Below, piece by piece: positions 48,530 through 59,985 of a stretch of DNA of 64,000 bases. Position 1 is the first letter of the stretch. Every line of letters begins with the position of its first letter. The notes beneath the pieces were generated by a model that was not told the DNA's origin, ran no database searches, and worked only from the letters and a program-made list of their open reading frames with translations. The stretch comes from an uncultured beta proteobacterium (GTDB taxonomy: Bacteria; Pseudomonadota; Gammaproteobacteria; Burkholderiales; Rhodocyclaceae). Made by a program: the position numbers and the translations under genes. Location of the stretch: the NCBI GenBank assembly GCA_903848955.1, contig CAINHS010000003.1, positions 62,001-126,000 on the forward strand, given 5' to 3'.

Positions 48530-49396
48530 ATGAAAATCCTCCTCACCGGATGTGCCGGGCAACTCGGCCGCGAACTGAAGCGCTCGCTGGCCAGCCTGGG
48601 CGAACTGGTGGCCTGTGATCGTCGCCAGCTCGATCTGGGACAACCGGAAACCCTGCGCGACACCGTGCGCGCCGTCGCGCCGACGGTGATCGTCAACGCC
48701 GCCGCCTACACCGCGGTGGACAAAGCCGAATCCGAACCGGCGATGGCCGAAGCCATCAACGCCACCGCTCCCGCAATCCTCGGCGAAGAGGCGAGGCGTT
48801 TGGGCGCCCTGCTGATCCACTATTCGACCGACTACGTGTTCGACGGCACCAAGCTCGCGCCCTACACGGAAAGCGACAACGCCACCCCCCTCGCCGCCTA
48901 CGGCCGCAGCAAGCGCAACGGCGAACTGGCAATTGCCGCATCCGGCGCCCGCCACCTGATTCTGCGCACCAGCTGGGTCTACGGCCTGCATGGCGCCAAT
49001 TTCATGAAGACCATGCTGCGTCTCGGCCGCGAGCGAAGCGAATTGCGCGTGGTGGGCGACCAGATCGGCGCGCCGACGTGGGCCCGCCATCTGGCCGACG
49101 TGACGGCGCTGATTCTGGCCCGCGATGACGTAGCGGGCGGCCTCTACCATCTCGCTGCCGCCGGCGAGACCAGCTGGCACGGCTATGCCGAAGCCATATT
49201 CGCCGAAGCGCTGGCGGCGGGCCTGCTGGAAAAGACGCCGCTGGTACACCGCATCACCAGCGCCGACTATCCGCTGCCGGCGCCCCGACCCGGCAACTCC
49301 AGGCTCGACTGCTCGCTGTTCCGGCGCGACTTCGGCCTTGCCTTGCCCGACTGGCGCACGGGGCTGACCGACTGCCTCGCCGACGCGCGCTTCTGA
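48530..49396 (+). CDS. rmlD: dTDP-4-dehydrorhamnose reductase
   Basis: 288-residue SDR-type reductase, last step to dTDP-L-rhamnose. It has MKILLTGCAGQLGRELKRSL for the cofactor loop, VNAAAYTAVDKAESEP, the YSTDYVFDGTK segment and YGRSKRNGE for catalytic Tyr-Lys, and ILRTSWVYG. ATG 48530 is preferred to a TTG two codons earlier. There is no clear ribosome binding site; a T-run precedes it. Confidence 0.95.
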   Translation: MKILLTGCAGQLGRELKRSLASLGELVACDRRQLDLGQPETLRDTVRAVAPTVIVNAAAYTAVDKAESEPAMAEAINATAPAILGEEARRLGALLIHYSTDYVFDGTKLAPYTESDNATPLAAYGRSKRNGELAIAASGARHLILRTSWVYGLHGANFMKTMLRLGRERSELRVVGDQIGAPTWARHLADVTALILARDDVAGGLYHLAAAGETSWHGYAEAIFAEALAAGLLEKTPLVHRITSADYPLPAPRPGNSRLDCSLFRRDFGLALPDWRTGLTDCLADARF

Positions 49397-49416
49397 ACCT
49401 TTCCAGACCACAGATA

Positions 49417-51393
<1,977 letters not shown>

Positions 51394-51463
51394 TGACCAC
51401 TATGTCATGCGCCCTGCCCGCCGCCCGGCAGCCGGATCAAGAACCTCGCCTGGCCAACTGAAC

Positions 51464-52720
51464 ATGTGGGCCAAACCCGAAAAGCCGGTTCCGATTGACT
51501 CGTCTCAACTGACGGTCGGACTATACGTCTGGATCGATCTGGGCTGGAATGAACACCCGTTTCTGTATAACAAGTTCCGCATCACAAGCGAAACACAGCT
51601 TGCCGAGCTTCGGACTCTTGGTCTGCAGCACCTCTACTATTTCCCCAACAAGAGCACGGCCAGCCCCGCACCGCTGGTCGAAGCAGCGTCCGCTCCTGAA
51701 GCAAGCCATGTCCCGGTTGAACTCAAGGCAGACCTGAAGGAAATCAAGGAACAGAAACTGCGGGCGCAGAAGGATGCCGCCGCGCGGGCCGAACGCGGCT
51801 GGGAGCGCGCGGCCAAGCAAACCCGCGAAGCGCTGGTGGGACTGCATCGCAACCCGAAGCAGGCCGGCACAATTCTGGCAACGCTCTCCCGCGACACGGC
51901 GAACAGGATTTCCGCAGGCGGCGAGGTCCTGCTCCATCTGCTGGGCGACAGGAACGGCGAAGGGCCGCAGTTCCATGCCTTGAACGTGATGACCCTGTCG
52001 ATGATTCTGGGCAAGGCCCTGAAACTGTCGGAAACGGAACTGGCAGACCTGGCGCTGGGCTCCCTTGCCCATGACGCCGGCCAGGCGCGGGTGCCAAGCC
52101 ACCTGCTGAAGGCCAAGTCACGGGCAAAGCACGAAGAAGACTTTTACCGCGCCCACGTCCAGTACGGGGTAGAGATGGCCCGCGAAGCAGGCGTGTTTTC
52201 ACCCGCGGCCCTGGCCGTAATCCAGAACCATCACGAGTTCGTCGATGGCTCCGGTTTTCCCTCGGGCAAGCCCAATACCAATGTCCTGGCGCGGATCGTC
52301 GGCCTGGTGGACCGCTATGACCGCTATTGCGGCCCGGAGTCTCCGGAAAAGCCGGCCCTGATGCCGGCGGAAGCGCTGTCCCTGATGTTTGCCCGGGAGT
52401 CAGCCAAATTCGACCAGAAATTGATGAGCCTGCTGATCAAGATACTCGGCGTCTACCCGCCCGGCACCATCGTCCAGCTCAATGACGGATCTCTCGGTCT
52501 CGTCGTTTCTCCGGGCAGGGAGAGCCTGCGGCCGAAAATCCTGATCTATGACGCAGACATTGACAAGGACGCAGCCGCAGTGATCGACATGGCGGAAAGC
52601 AGCGATCTGAAAATAGAGGAATCCCTGCGTCCGGCATCGCTGCCGCCGGATGTGCTGCAATGGCTCAATCCAAGGCAGCGACTTTCCTATTTCTTCTCGA
52701 CGGATTCTGCTGCCGATTAG
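51464..52720 (+). CDS. DUF3391 + HD-GYP domain protein
   Basis: 418-residue protein with no membrane helix. An N-terminal DUF3391-type module (residues ~10-150: SQLTVGLYVWIDLGWNEHPF, then a Lys/Glu-rich helix) precedes an HD-GYP domain (~190-400) with GSLAHDAGQARVPSHLL and NHHEFVDGSGFPSG. Here the GYP becomes GFP. A c-di-GMP phosphodiesterase is expected. The ATG at 51464 is used. It stands between parE and parC, on the same strand, 70 bases after parE and 54 bases before parC. Confidence 0.9.
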   Translation: MWAKPEKPVPIDSSQLTVGLYVWIDLGWNEHPFLYNKFRITSETQLAELRTLGLQHLYYFPNKSTASPAPLVEAASAPEASHVPVELKADLKEIKEQKLRAQKDAAARAERGWERAAKQTREALVGLHRNPKQAGTILATLSRDTANRISAGGEVLLHLLGDRNGEGPQFHALNVMTLSMILGKALKLSETELADLALGSLAHDAGQARVPSHLLKAKSRAKHEEDFYRAHVQYGVEMAREAGVFSPAALAVIQNHHEFVDGSGFPSGKPNTNVLARIVGLVDRYDRYCGPESPEKPALMPAEALSLMFARESAKFDQKLMSLLIKILGVYPPGTIVQLNDGSLGLVVSPGRESLRPKILIYDADIDKDAAAVIDMAESSDLKIEESLRPASLPPDVLQWLNPRQRLSYFFSTDSAAD

Positions 52721-52774
52721 CGGGCGGGCCGCCTGCCGCCGAATCCAGCCAATTCAACTTGCATTGATGAACCG

Positions 52775-55120
52775 ATGAGCAACGAGTACCCCGACCTTTT
52801 TGACGCTGCGCCGCCGGCGCCCCCTGTTGAGCTTGCACCGGCCTTCGACGATGGTTCGACACTGCCGCTGGACGTCTACACCGAGCGCGCCTACCTCTCC
52901 TATGCCATGAGCGTAGTGCGCGCCCGCGCCCTGCCCCAGGTGGAGGACGGACTCAAACCGGTGCAACGCCGCATCCTGCACGCGATGAACGAGATGCGCC
53001 TGGCGGCCGGCACCAAGCACGTCAAGAGTGCACGGGTGGTGGGCGACGTGATCGGCAAGTACCACCCGCACGGCGACACCAGCATCTATGACGCCATGGT
53101 GCGCGTGGCGCAGGACTTCACGCTGCGCTATCCGCTGGTCGACGGCCAGGGCAACTTCGGCTCGCGCGACGGCGACGGCGCCGCCGCCATGCGTTACACC
53201 GAGTGCCGCCTGACCGCTTTTGCCGAATTGCTGCTGGCGGAAATCGACCGCGGCACGGTCGAATTCACCGCCAACTACGACGGTTCGATGACCGAGCCGC
53301 AACTGATGCCGGCGCGCCTGCCGGTAGTCCTGCTGAACGGCGCTTCAGGCATCGCGGTCGGCATGGCGACGGAGATTCCGCCGCACAACCTGCGCGAGGT
53401 GGCGGACGCCGCGCGCCTGCTGATCAGAAAACCCGAGGCGGTGCTGGAAGAAGTCCTCGCACTCTTGCCGGGACCGGACTTTCCCGGCGGCGGGCAGCTC
53501 ATCTCTACCCCGGCCGATATCCATGACGCTTATGCCGCCGGCCGCGGCAGCCTGCGCATGCGCGCCCGCTGGCGCATCGAGGAACTGGCGCGGGGCCAGT
53601 GGCGGGTAATCGTGTACGAGCTGCCGCACGGCGTTTCGGTGGCCCAGGTGCTGTCCGAAATTGAGGGGCTGACCAACCCGCAACCGCGTGCCGGCAAAAA
53701 GGATGTCAGCCAGGAACAGAAGAACCTCAAGGCACTGGTGCTCGGCGTGCTCGACAGCGTACGCGACGAGTCGAGCGACCAGCAGGCGGTTCGCATCATG
53801 CTCGAACCCAGGAGCTCGCGCCTGGCGCAGGAAGAATTCATGGCCGTGCTGCTGGCGCACACCAGCCTCGAGGCAAGTGTTTCGATGAACCTGACCATGG
53901 TCGGCCGCGACGGCAGGCCGCAACAGAAGAACCTGCTGAATATTCTCCGCGAATGGATCGAGTTCCGCTTCGTCACGGTGGAACGCCGCACCGGGCACCG
54001 GCTGGCCGAGGTGCTGCGCCGCGTGCATATCCTGGAAGGGCGCATGACGGTCTTCCTGCGCATCGAGGAGGTGATCCGCTGCATCCGCGAATCCGACGAA
54101 CCGGGGCCGGACTTGATGACGCGTTTCGGCCTGACGGAGATCCAGGCCAATGACATACTCGAGATCCGCCTGCGCCAGCTCGCGCGCCTGGAAGGCATCC
54201 GCATCGAAAAGGAACTTGGCGACCTGCGCCTCGAGCACGTGCAACTCACCGCCCTGCTCGACTCGCGCCACGAGATGACCAAGCTGATCCTGAAGGAGAT
54301 CAACGAGGACAGCAAGCGCTTCGGCGACCCGCGGCGCACCCTGATGGAAGCGGTGACGCCGACATCGCAGGGCGAAATTGCCGCGCCCGACGAACCGGCA
54401 ACCGTCATCATCTCCAGGAACGGCTGGGTGCGCTCACGACAGGGCCACGGCATCGACGCGGCGAGCATCACCTACAAGACCGGCGACCTGCCCTGGCTGG
54501 TGATGGAAACGCGCACCGTCTGGCCGTTGATCGTGATCGACAGCAATGGCCGCAGCTACAGCCTCCGCGTCTCAGACCTGCCGGGCGGTCGCGGCGACGG
54601 CGCACCGCTGAACACCATGATCGATTTCCAGGAAGGCGGCAAGCTGGCGCTGGCGCTGAGCAACGCGCCCGAAAGCCGGTATCTTGTAGCCGCTTCCGCC
54701 GGCTATGGTTTCGTCGCCAGCGTAGCCAACATGGTCGCCCGCAACAAGGCCGGCAAGACCTTCCTGGTGCTGGACAAGGGCCAGAAACCGCTGTCCCCGG
54801 CGCTGGTCGCCGGGGACACGGCGGCGGTGCTGACGCAAGGCGGACGTCTGCTGCTCTTCCCTCTCGCCGACCTCCGGGAAATGGCCAAGGGCAAAGGCCT
54901 GATGCTGATCGACCTGGCGAAGAATGACGAGGTCGCCGGCGTTGCCGTGACGGCGGGGCAGGCCCTGCTGATCGGCGGCAACAACCGCAACGGCAAGACG
55001 GTTCAACACCCTCTCGACACGCGTGCACAGGCCGCTTACCGTGGCTCTCGGGCACGGCGCGGACTGGAAATTCCGTTCAAACTAAAACCGGCGAGCCTGT
55101 TCTTGACACTCAGTCATTGA
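52775..55120 (+). CDS. parC: DNA topoisomerase IV subunit A
   Basis: 781-residue cleavage subunit. It has [20 protein letters not shown], the quinolone-determining region [19 protein letters not shown] (Ser/Thr pattern as GDTS), and the active-site Tyr in [15 protein letters not shown] (residue ~144). The coiled-coil tower and a C-terminal beta-pinwheel without a GyrA box (residues ~520-781) fit ParC and not GyrA. It pairs with parE. Confidence 0.95.
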   Translation: MSNEYPDLFDAAPPAPPVELAPAFDDGSTLPLDVYTERAYLSYAMSVVRARALPQVEDGLKPVQRRILHAMNEMRLAAGTKHVKSARVVGDVIGKYHPHGDTSIYDAMVRVAQDFTLRYPLVDGQGNFGSRDGDGAAAMRYTECRLTAFAELLLAEIDRGTVEFTANYDGSMTEPQLMPARLPVVLLNGASGIAVGMATEIPPHNLREVADAARLLIRKPEAVLEEVLALLPGPDFPGGGQLISTPADIHDAYAAGRGSLRMRARWRIEELARGQWRVIVYELPHGVSVAQVLSEIEGLTNPQPRAGKKDVSQEQKNLKALVLGVLDSVRDESSDQQAVRIMLEPRSSRLAQEEFMAVLLAHTSLEASVSMNLTMVGRDGRPQQKNLLNILREWIEFRFVTVERRTGHRLAEVLRRVHILEGRMTVFLRIEEVIRCIRESDEPGPDLMTRFGLTEIQANDILEIRLRQLARLEGIRIEKELGDLRLEHVQLTALLDSRHEMTKLILKEINEDSKRFGDPRRTLMEAVTPTSQGEIAAPDEPATVIISRNGWVRSRQGHGIDAASITYKTGDLPWLVMETRTVWPLIVIDSNGRSYSLRVSDLPGGRGDGAPLNTMIDFQEGGKLALALSNAPESRYLVAASAGYGFVASVANMVARNKAGKTFLVLDKGQKPLSPALVAGDTAAVLTQGGRLLLFPLADLREMAKGKGLMLIDLAKNDEVAGVAVTAGQALLIGGNNRNGKTVQHPLDTRAQAAYRGSRARRGLEIPFKLKPASLFLTLSH

Positions 55121-55129
55121 TGCTAGAAT
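55103..55129 (+). promoter_or_regulatory. Candidate promoter for the small membrane protein
   Basis: TTGACA (55103-55108) and an extended TGC-TAGAAT (-10 at 55124-55129) are 15 bases apart, shorter than ideal. The -35 lies inside the last codons of parC. The start codon of the small gene is about 70 bases downstream. Confidence 0.4.
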
Positions 55130-55198
55130 TCAGCGAGAACTGGCCTATCGGTATTCGCCTGTCGTGTTTCTGGATGCCTGCCGCCCACGGAGAATAAA

Positions 55199-55336
55199 AT
55201 GCTTTTCATCCTCTACTACATCTTCGCCATTGTTGTTCTGGTCATGCATTTCACAGGCTTCCTGGCCCGCCACAACATGGACTGGCTGGTACTTGTGCTG
55301 GCCGTAACGGTATTCCCTGCGGTTATCTATCTCTGA
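55199..55336 (+). CDS. 45-residue two-helix membrane protein
   Basis: A short frame begins at ATG 55199 with GGAGA eight bases upstream. It reads MLFILYYIFAIVVLVMHF (helix 1), a short loop TGFLARHNMDW, and LVLVLAVTVFPAVIYL (helix 2), then stops. Both helices would span the membrane, and the Arg/His loop could be cytosolic or periplasmic. I know no family. A candidate promoter precedes it, and the ribosome binding site supports translation. thrC is convergent, 76 bases beyond. Confidence 0.6.
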   Translation: MLFILYYIFAIVVLVMHFTGFLARHNMDWLVLVLAVTVFPAVIYL

Positions 55337-55412
55337 TCCCGGGTTCGTCGGGATTCGCGATTCGCCGCAGCGGGAGCTCCGGCGCTCTGAGGCTTGCGCT
55401 GCCGCTATCGCC

Positions 55413-56837
55413 TCAGCACTCGCGAACAAGGATCTGCTTGATCTGATCCACGCCGGCATCAACCAGTTCCACCCGTTGCGGCAGGTTTTCCAGTCCGTCA
55501 AGTTCCGCCGGACGCTGCGGATCGCGACCCAAGGCTTCCCGTATCGTTTCGGCAAACTTCACCGCCTGCGCCGTTTCCAGCACGACCATGGACTCGCCCG
55601 CGAGGCGATACTCGCGCGCCACCTTTACCCCGTCTGCCGTATGCGTGTCGATCATCAGCCCATGGCGCTGCCAGACGTCGCGAATCGTGGCCAGACGATC
55701 AGCGTGCGAACTGCAGCCGGAAACGAAGCCATAAGCCGGCAGGCGCGCGGCAAACGGACCGTCGGCAATACTGAAGCTGCCGCCGGCGTCGACCTCGCGC
55801 CACAGTTGGCGGATGATCGCCGCGTCGCGGCCGACCAGGTCGAAAACAAAGCGTTCGAAATTCGAGGCCTTGGAAATATCCATTGACGGACTGGAGGTGA
55901 CATGGGTCTGCGCCGTGGTCCGGGGCCGGTAGATGCCGCTGCGGAAGAACTCGTCGAGCACGTCGTTCTCGTTGGTAGCCAGCACCAGGCGGGAAACCGG
56001 CAGTCCCATCATGCGGGCGATGTGGCCGGCGCAAATATTGCCGAAGTTCCCCGACGGAACGCAGAAGGCCACTTCCTCCCGGTTGGACCGGGTGGCCTCG
56101 AAATACCCCTTGAAGTAATACACGATTTGCGCTGCGACGCGCGCCCAGTTGATCGAATTCACCGCGCCGATCTTGTACCTGGCCTTGAATTCGGCATCGT
56201 TGGACACTGCCTTGACGATGTCCTGGGCATCGTCGAACATGCCGCGCACGGCGATGTTGAAAATATTCGCATCCGGCAGAGAATACATCTGCGCACGCTG
56301 AAAAGCGCTCATGCGGCCATCCGGCGAAAGCATGAAGACGCGCACGCCGTGCTTGCCGCGCATCGCGTATTCCGCCGCCGAACCGGTATCGCCCGACGTC
56401 GCGCCGAGAATATTGATGGTCTCGCCACGCTTGTCGAGAACGTACTCGAACAGGTTGCCCAGCAACTGCATGGCCATGTCCTTGAACGCCAGAGTCGGCC
56501 CGTTGGACAATTCGAGCAAATGAAAGTCCGGCTCCAGCGAGGTCAGCGGCACGATGTCGGCAGCCTTCGCCGGGTCGCGGCTCCAGCGATAGGTCTGCGC
56601 CGTGTAGGTCTTGTCGCAGAGGGCCCTCAGGTCGGCCGGCGGGATGTCGGTGATGTAGAGCGAGAGAATCTCGAAAGCCAGGCCGGCGTAGGAAAGCCCG
56701 CGCCAGGCATCCAGGCGATCGGCTACCTGCGGATAGGATTCCGGCAGGTAAAGCCCGCCATCCGGCGCCAGACCGCCGAGCAGGATGTCGCAGAAGTCTT
56801 GCGCCTCTGCACCGCCGCGCGTAGAAATGTATTTCAT
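55413..56837 (-). CDS. thrC: Threonine synthase
   Basis: 474-residue PLP enzyme converting O-phosphohomoserine to threonine. It begins MKYISTRGGAEAQDF, the usual start; an upstream TTG is rejected. The PLP Lys is in NGPTLAFKDMAMQLLGN (~118), with ILGATSGDTGSAAEYA and CVPSGNFGNICAGHIARMMG for phosphate binding. Its ATG lies one base after the hom stop, so hom-thrC is an operon. Confidence 0.96.
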   Translation of the reverse strand: MKYISTRGGAEAQDFCDILLGGLAPDGGLYLPESYPQVADRLDAWRGLSYAGLAFEILSLYITDIPPADLRALCDKTYTAQTYRWSRDPAKAADIVPLTSLEPDFHLLELSNGPTLAFKDMAMQLLGNLFEYVLDKRGETINILGATSGDTGSAAEYAMRGKHGVRVFMLSPDGRMSAFQRAQMYSLPDANIFNIAVRGMFDDAQDIVKAVSNDAEFKARYKIGAVNSINWARVAAQIVYYFKGYFEATRSNREEVAFCVPSGNFGNICAGHIARMMGLPVSRLVLATNENDVLDEFFRSGIYRPRTTAQTHVTSSPSMDISKASNFERFVFDLVGRDAAIIRQLWREVDAGGSFSIADGPFAARLPAYGFVSGCSSHADRLATIRDVWQRHGLMIDTHTADGVKVAREYRLAGESMVVLETAQAVKFAETIREALGRDPQRPAELDGLENLPQRVELVDAGVDQIKQILVREC

Positions 56838-56838
56838 G

Positions 56839-58149
56839 TCAGCCAAGTTCTTCCATGCGCAGCCGGATCACCTTCTTCTTCACCACGGCCAGCGCCTCGA
56901 TTCTGGCGATGGCCGCATCCACATTCTTCTCGCGGGTGATGTGGGTCAGCATGATGATGTCGGTCTGCGACTCACCTTCTGCCGGCTCGCGCTGGATCAT
57001 GGCATCGATGGAAATCTGCTGATCGGCGAGGATGCGCGTGATGTCGGCCAGCACGCCGGGTTTGTCCTCGACCCGCAGCCGCAGGTAGTAGCTGGTTTCG
57101 ACTTCGGACAGGGGCAGGATCGGCGTATCCTCGACGGCACCGGGCTGGAAAGCCAGGTGCGGCACGCGATGCTCCGGATCGGCGGTATGCATGCGGGTGA
57201 CATCGACCAGGTCGGCGATGACGGCCGAGGCCGTCGGTTCGGCGCCGGCGCCCTTGCCGTAGTAGAGCGTGGCGCCGACGGCGTCGCCCTGCACCAGCAC
57301 GGCATTCATCGCGCCTTCGACGTTGGCGATCAGCCGCTTGGTCGGGATCAATGTCGGATGCACGCGCAGTTCGACGCCCTGCGGCCGGCGGCGGGTAATG
57401 CCGAGCAGCTTGATGCGATAGCCCAGCTGCTCGGCATACTTGATGTCATCGGCATCGAGCCGGCTGATGCCTTCGATGTGCGCCTTGTCGAACTGCATCG
57501 GAATGCCGAAGGCCAGCGCCGAAAGAATGGTGATCTTGTGCGCGGCGTCGACACCTTCGATGTCGAAGGTCGGATCGGCCTCGGCATAGCCCAGGCGCTG
57601 CGCCTCCTTCAGCACCACGTCGAAAGCCAGGCCCTTGTCGCGCATCTCGGACAGGATGAAGTTGGTGGTGCCGTTGATGATGCCGGCGATCCACTGGATG
57701 CGGTTGGCGGTGAGGCCTTCGCGCAGCGCCTTGATGATCGGGATGCCGCCCGCCACCGCCGCCTCGAAGGCGACCATGACGCCCTTCTCGTGCGCGGCCG
57801 CGAAGATTTCGTTGCCATGCACCGCCAGCAGGGCCTTGTTCGCCGTCACCACGTGCTTGCCGTTGGCGATGGCTTTCAGCACGAGTTCCTTGGCGATGCC
57901 GCAACCGCCGATCAGTTCGACGACGATGTCGATGTCGGGATCGCTGACCACGGCGAAGGCATCGTCGGTTATCTGCGCCCGACCGGCAGTCACCTGCCGC
58001 GCCAGTTCGAGATTCTTGTCGGCGACGCGGGTGATGCGGATCGGACGCCCGGCACGGCGGGTGATCTCCGCTTCGTTGCGCGCGAGAACATTAAATGTGC
58101 CGCCACCGACGGTGCCGATGCCGAGCAGTCCTACGTTGATTGGTTTCAT
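56839..58149 (-). CDS. hom: Homoserine dehydrogenase
   Basis: 436-residue NAD(P)-dependent enzyme of the aspartate family. It has GLLGIGTVGGGTFNVLARN (cofactor loop), the VVTANKALLAVHG Lys, GGIPIIKALREGL and the catalytic VDAAHKITILSALAFG (Lys). A C-terminal ACT domain (residues ~355-430) suggests feedback inhibition by threonine. It is monofunctional, without an aspartate kinase domain. thrC follows by one base. Confidence 0.96.
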   Translation of the reverse strand: MKPINVGLLGIGTVGGGTFNVLARNEAEITRRAGRPIRITRVADKNLELARQVTAGRAQITDDAFAVVSDPDIDIVVELIGGCGIAKELVLKAIANGKHVVTANKALLAVHGNEIFAAAHEKGVMVAFEAAVAGGIPIIKALREGLTANRIQWIAGIINGTTNFILSEMRDKGLAFDVVLKEAQRLGYAEADPTFDIEGVDAAHKITILSALAFGIPMQFDKAHIEGISRLDADDIKYAEQLGYRIKLLGITRRRPQGVELRVHPTLIPTKRLIANVEGAMNAVLVQGDAVGATLYYGKGAGAEPTASAVIADLVDVTRMHTADPEHRVPHLAFQPGAVEDTPILPLSEVETSYYLRLRVEDKPGVLADITRILADQQISIDAMIQREPAEGESQTDIIMLTHITREKNVDAAIARIEALAVVKKKVIRLRMEELG

Positions 58150-58198
58150 TCAGTTTTCCTAGTGCAGAGGACGGGAAACGCCGGACGTTCCCCGGTTC

Positions 58199-59425
58199 TC
58201 AGTTGCCATGACGCTTTCGATAGCCGTCGAGAAAGCGCGCGATGCGACCGATGGCTTCGCGCAGATCGTCCTCGTGCGGCAGGAAGACCAGACGGAAATG
58301 GTCGGGGTGCGGCCAGTTGAATCCGGTGCCCTGCACCAGCAGCACCTTTTCCGCCACCAGCAGTTCGGCGATGAAGTCGCGGTCATCGGTGATCGGGTAC
58401 ATCTTCGGGTCAAGCCGCGGGAACATGTACAGGGAGGCTTTCGGCTTGACGCAACTGACGCCGGGAATGGCATTGATCAGTTCGTGGGCGACGTCGCGCT
58501 GGCGGCACATGCGCCCGCCCGGCGCCACCAGGTCGTCGATGCTCTGATAGCCGCCCAGCGCGGTCTGGATGCCCCACTGGCCCGGCACATTGGCGCACAG
58601 CCGCATCGAGGCCAGCATGTCGAGACCGTCGATGTAATCGCGCGCATGCTTCTTTTCGCCGGAAACGACCATCCAGCCGGCGCGATAGCCGCAGGAACGA
58701 TAGTTCTTCGACAGGCCGTTGAAGGTAATCGTCAGCACGTCCTCGGACAGGGCCGCTATCGAGGTATGAGTCGTTCCATCGTAAAGCATCTTGTCATAAA
58801 TTTCATCGGCATAGATGATCAGGTCATTCTGCCGCGCGATTTCGACGATTTCCAGCAGCAGCTCATCGGGGTATACGGCGCCGGTGGGGTTGTTGGGGTT
58901 GATGATGACAATCGCCCGCGTGCGGGGGGTGATCTTGCCGCGGATGTCAGCCAGATCCGGCAGCCAGCCGCTGCCCTCGTCGCAAAGATAGTGGCGCGGC
59001 GTGCCGCCGGAAAGGCTGACTGCCGCCGTCCATAGCGGATAGTCCGGTGCCGGCACCAGCACCTCGTCGCCGGTATCAAGCAGGGCGTTCATGGCCATCA
59101 CGATCAGTTCCGAGGCGCCGTTGCCGATGTAGATGTCCTCTATCGTGACGCCCTTGATGCGCTTCTGCTGGCTGTAGTGCATCACCGCCTTGCGCGCGGA
59201 AAAAATGCCCTTCGAATCGACATAACCGGCCGCATTGGGCAGGTTGCGGATCATGTCCTGGCGGATTTCCTCGGGCGAATCGAAACCGAAAGCAGCCAGG
59301 TTGCCGATGTTCAGCTTGATGATCTGGTGGCCTTCCTCTTCCATCTGCCTGGCGCGGGCGAGCACCGGCCCGCGGATGTCGTAGCAGACGTTGTTGAGTT
59401 TGGCGGATTTATTCACGGGCTGCAT
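58199..59425 (-). CDS. alaA: Alanine-synthesising aminotransferase, AlaA type
   Basis: 408-residue class I PLP aminotransferase. The start ATG 59425 (MQPVNKSAKLNNVCYDIRGP) has AAGGA upstream; a longer frame with another ATG at 59446 is possible. It has RARQMEEEGHQIIKLNIGN, NPNNPTGAVY, YADEIYDKMLYDG and the PLP Lys in FNGLSKNYRSCGYRAGW. AlaA makes alanine from pyruvate and glutamate. It is the first gene of the minus-strand set alaA-hom-thrC, 49 bases before hom. Confidence 0.92.
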   Translation of the reverse strand: MQPVNKSAKLNNVCYDIRGPVLARARQMEEEGHQIIKLNIGNLAAFGFDSPEEIRQDMIRNLPNAAGYVDSKGIFSARKAVMHYSQQKRIKGVTIEDIYIGNGASELIVMAMNALLDTGDEVLVPAPDYPLWTAAVSLSGGTPRHYLCDEGSGWLPDLADIRGKITPRTRAIVIINPNNPTGAVYPDELLLEIVEIARQNDLIIYADEIYDKMLYDGTTHTSIAALSEDVLTITFNGLSKNYRSCGYRAGWMVVSGEKKHARDYIDGLDMLASMRLCANVPGQWGIQTALGGYQSIDDLVAPGGRMCRQRDVAHELINAIPGVSCVKPKASLYMFPRLDPKMYPITDDRDFIAELLVAEKVLLVQGTGFNWPHPDHFRLVFLPHEDDLREAIGRIARFLDGYRKRHGN

Positions 59426-59604
59426 GAGCAACCGTCCTTTCTGCATGAGGCCGCCCGGGTCGGGCCGCGCCGCTGAAGGTATAATGTTACTCAAGCCCAT
59501 GCTGCACCGCAAATCCAGATTTGATGCGGCTTTCAGCCACTCCAGCCGCTGTCCGATCTTTATCAACCTCGCCGCCGATACAGCCGCCACCTCGACCGCC
59601 CTGA

Positions 59605-59985
59605 ATGAAGCTGCATTCCCCCGCCACCGCCGGTCTGCTTGCGATCACCGCCTACGATGCCGGGCACATCGCCGTGAATGGCCACCGCCTGACGAAAAGC
59701 TTCCTCCTGACGCCGCAACGTCTGATCCAGGACTGGCCGCCGGCTTCGTTCGACAGCCTGACCGGAGACGACCTGCGGGCCGTTGCCGACCTCGGCTGCC
59801 CCATCGTCCTGCTCGGGACCGGGCTGCGCCAGCGCTTCCCCGCCGCCGCCCTGTTGCGCTCGCTGATCGAGCGCAACATCGGCGCCGAAGTCATGGACAA
59901 CGGCGCCGCCTGCCGCACCTACAACGTCCTCATGGCGGAGGGACGCGAGGTCGTCGCGGCATTCATCATCGAAAGTGCGGGGTGA
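59605..59985 (+). CDS. Mth938-like (DUF498) domain protein
   Basis: 126-residue protein of the Mth938 / NDUFAF3 fold. The core GCPIVLLGTGLRQRFP and the GAEVMDNGAACRTYNVLMAEG block are the recognisable parts. The mitochondrial relative helps assemble complex I; the role of bacterial members is unclear. The stop overlaps the next gene by GTGA. It may be in the same transcript as the arn-like genes. Confidence 0.88.
   Translation: MKLHSPATAGLLAITAYDAGHIAVNGHRLTKSFLLTPQRLIQDWPPASFDSLTGDDLRAVADLGCPIVLLGTGLRQRFPAAALLRSLIERNIGAEVMDNGAACRTYNVLMAEGREVVAAFIIESAG

Noticed and set aside
52775-55120. Reading parC as gyrA
   Set aside because: The length (781) and lack of a GyrA-box-type C-terminus, plus parE two genes upstream, fit topoisomerase IV.
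59480-59485. TATAAT on the plus strand before the Mth938-like gene
   Set aside because: A perfect -10, but no acceptable -35 at the right distance; too little to call a promoter.
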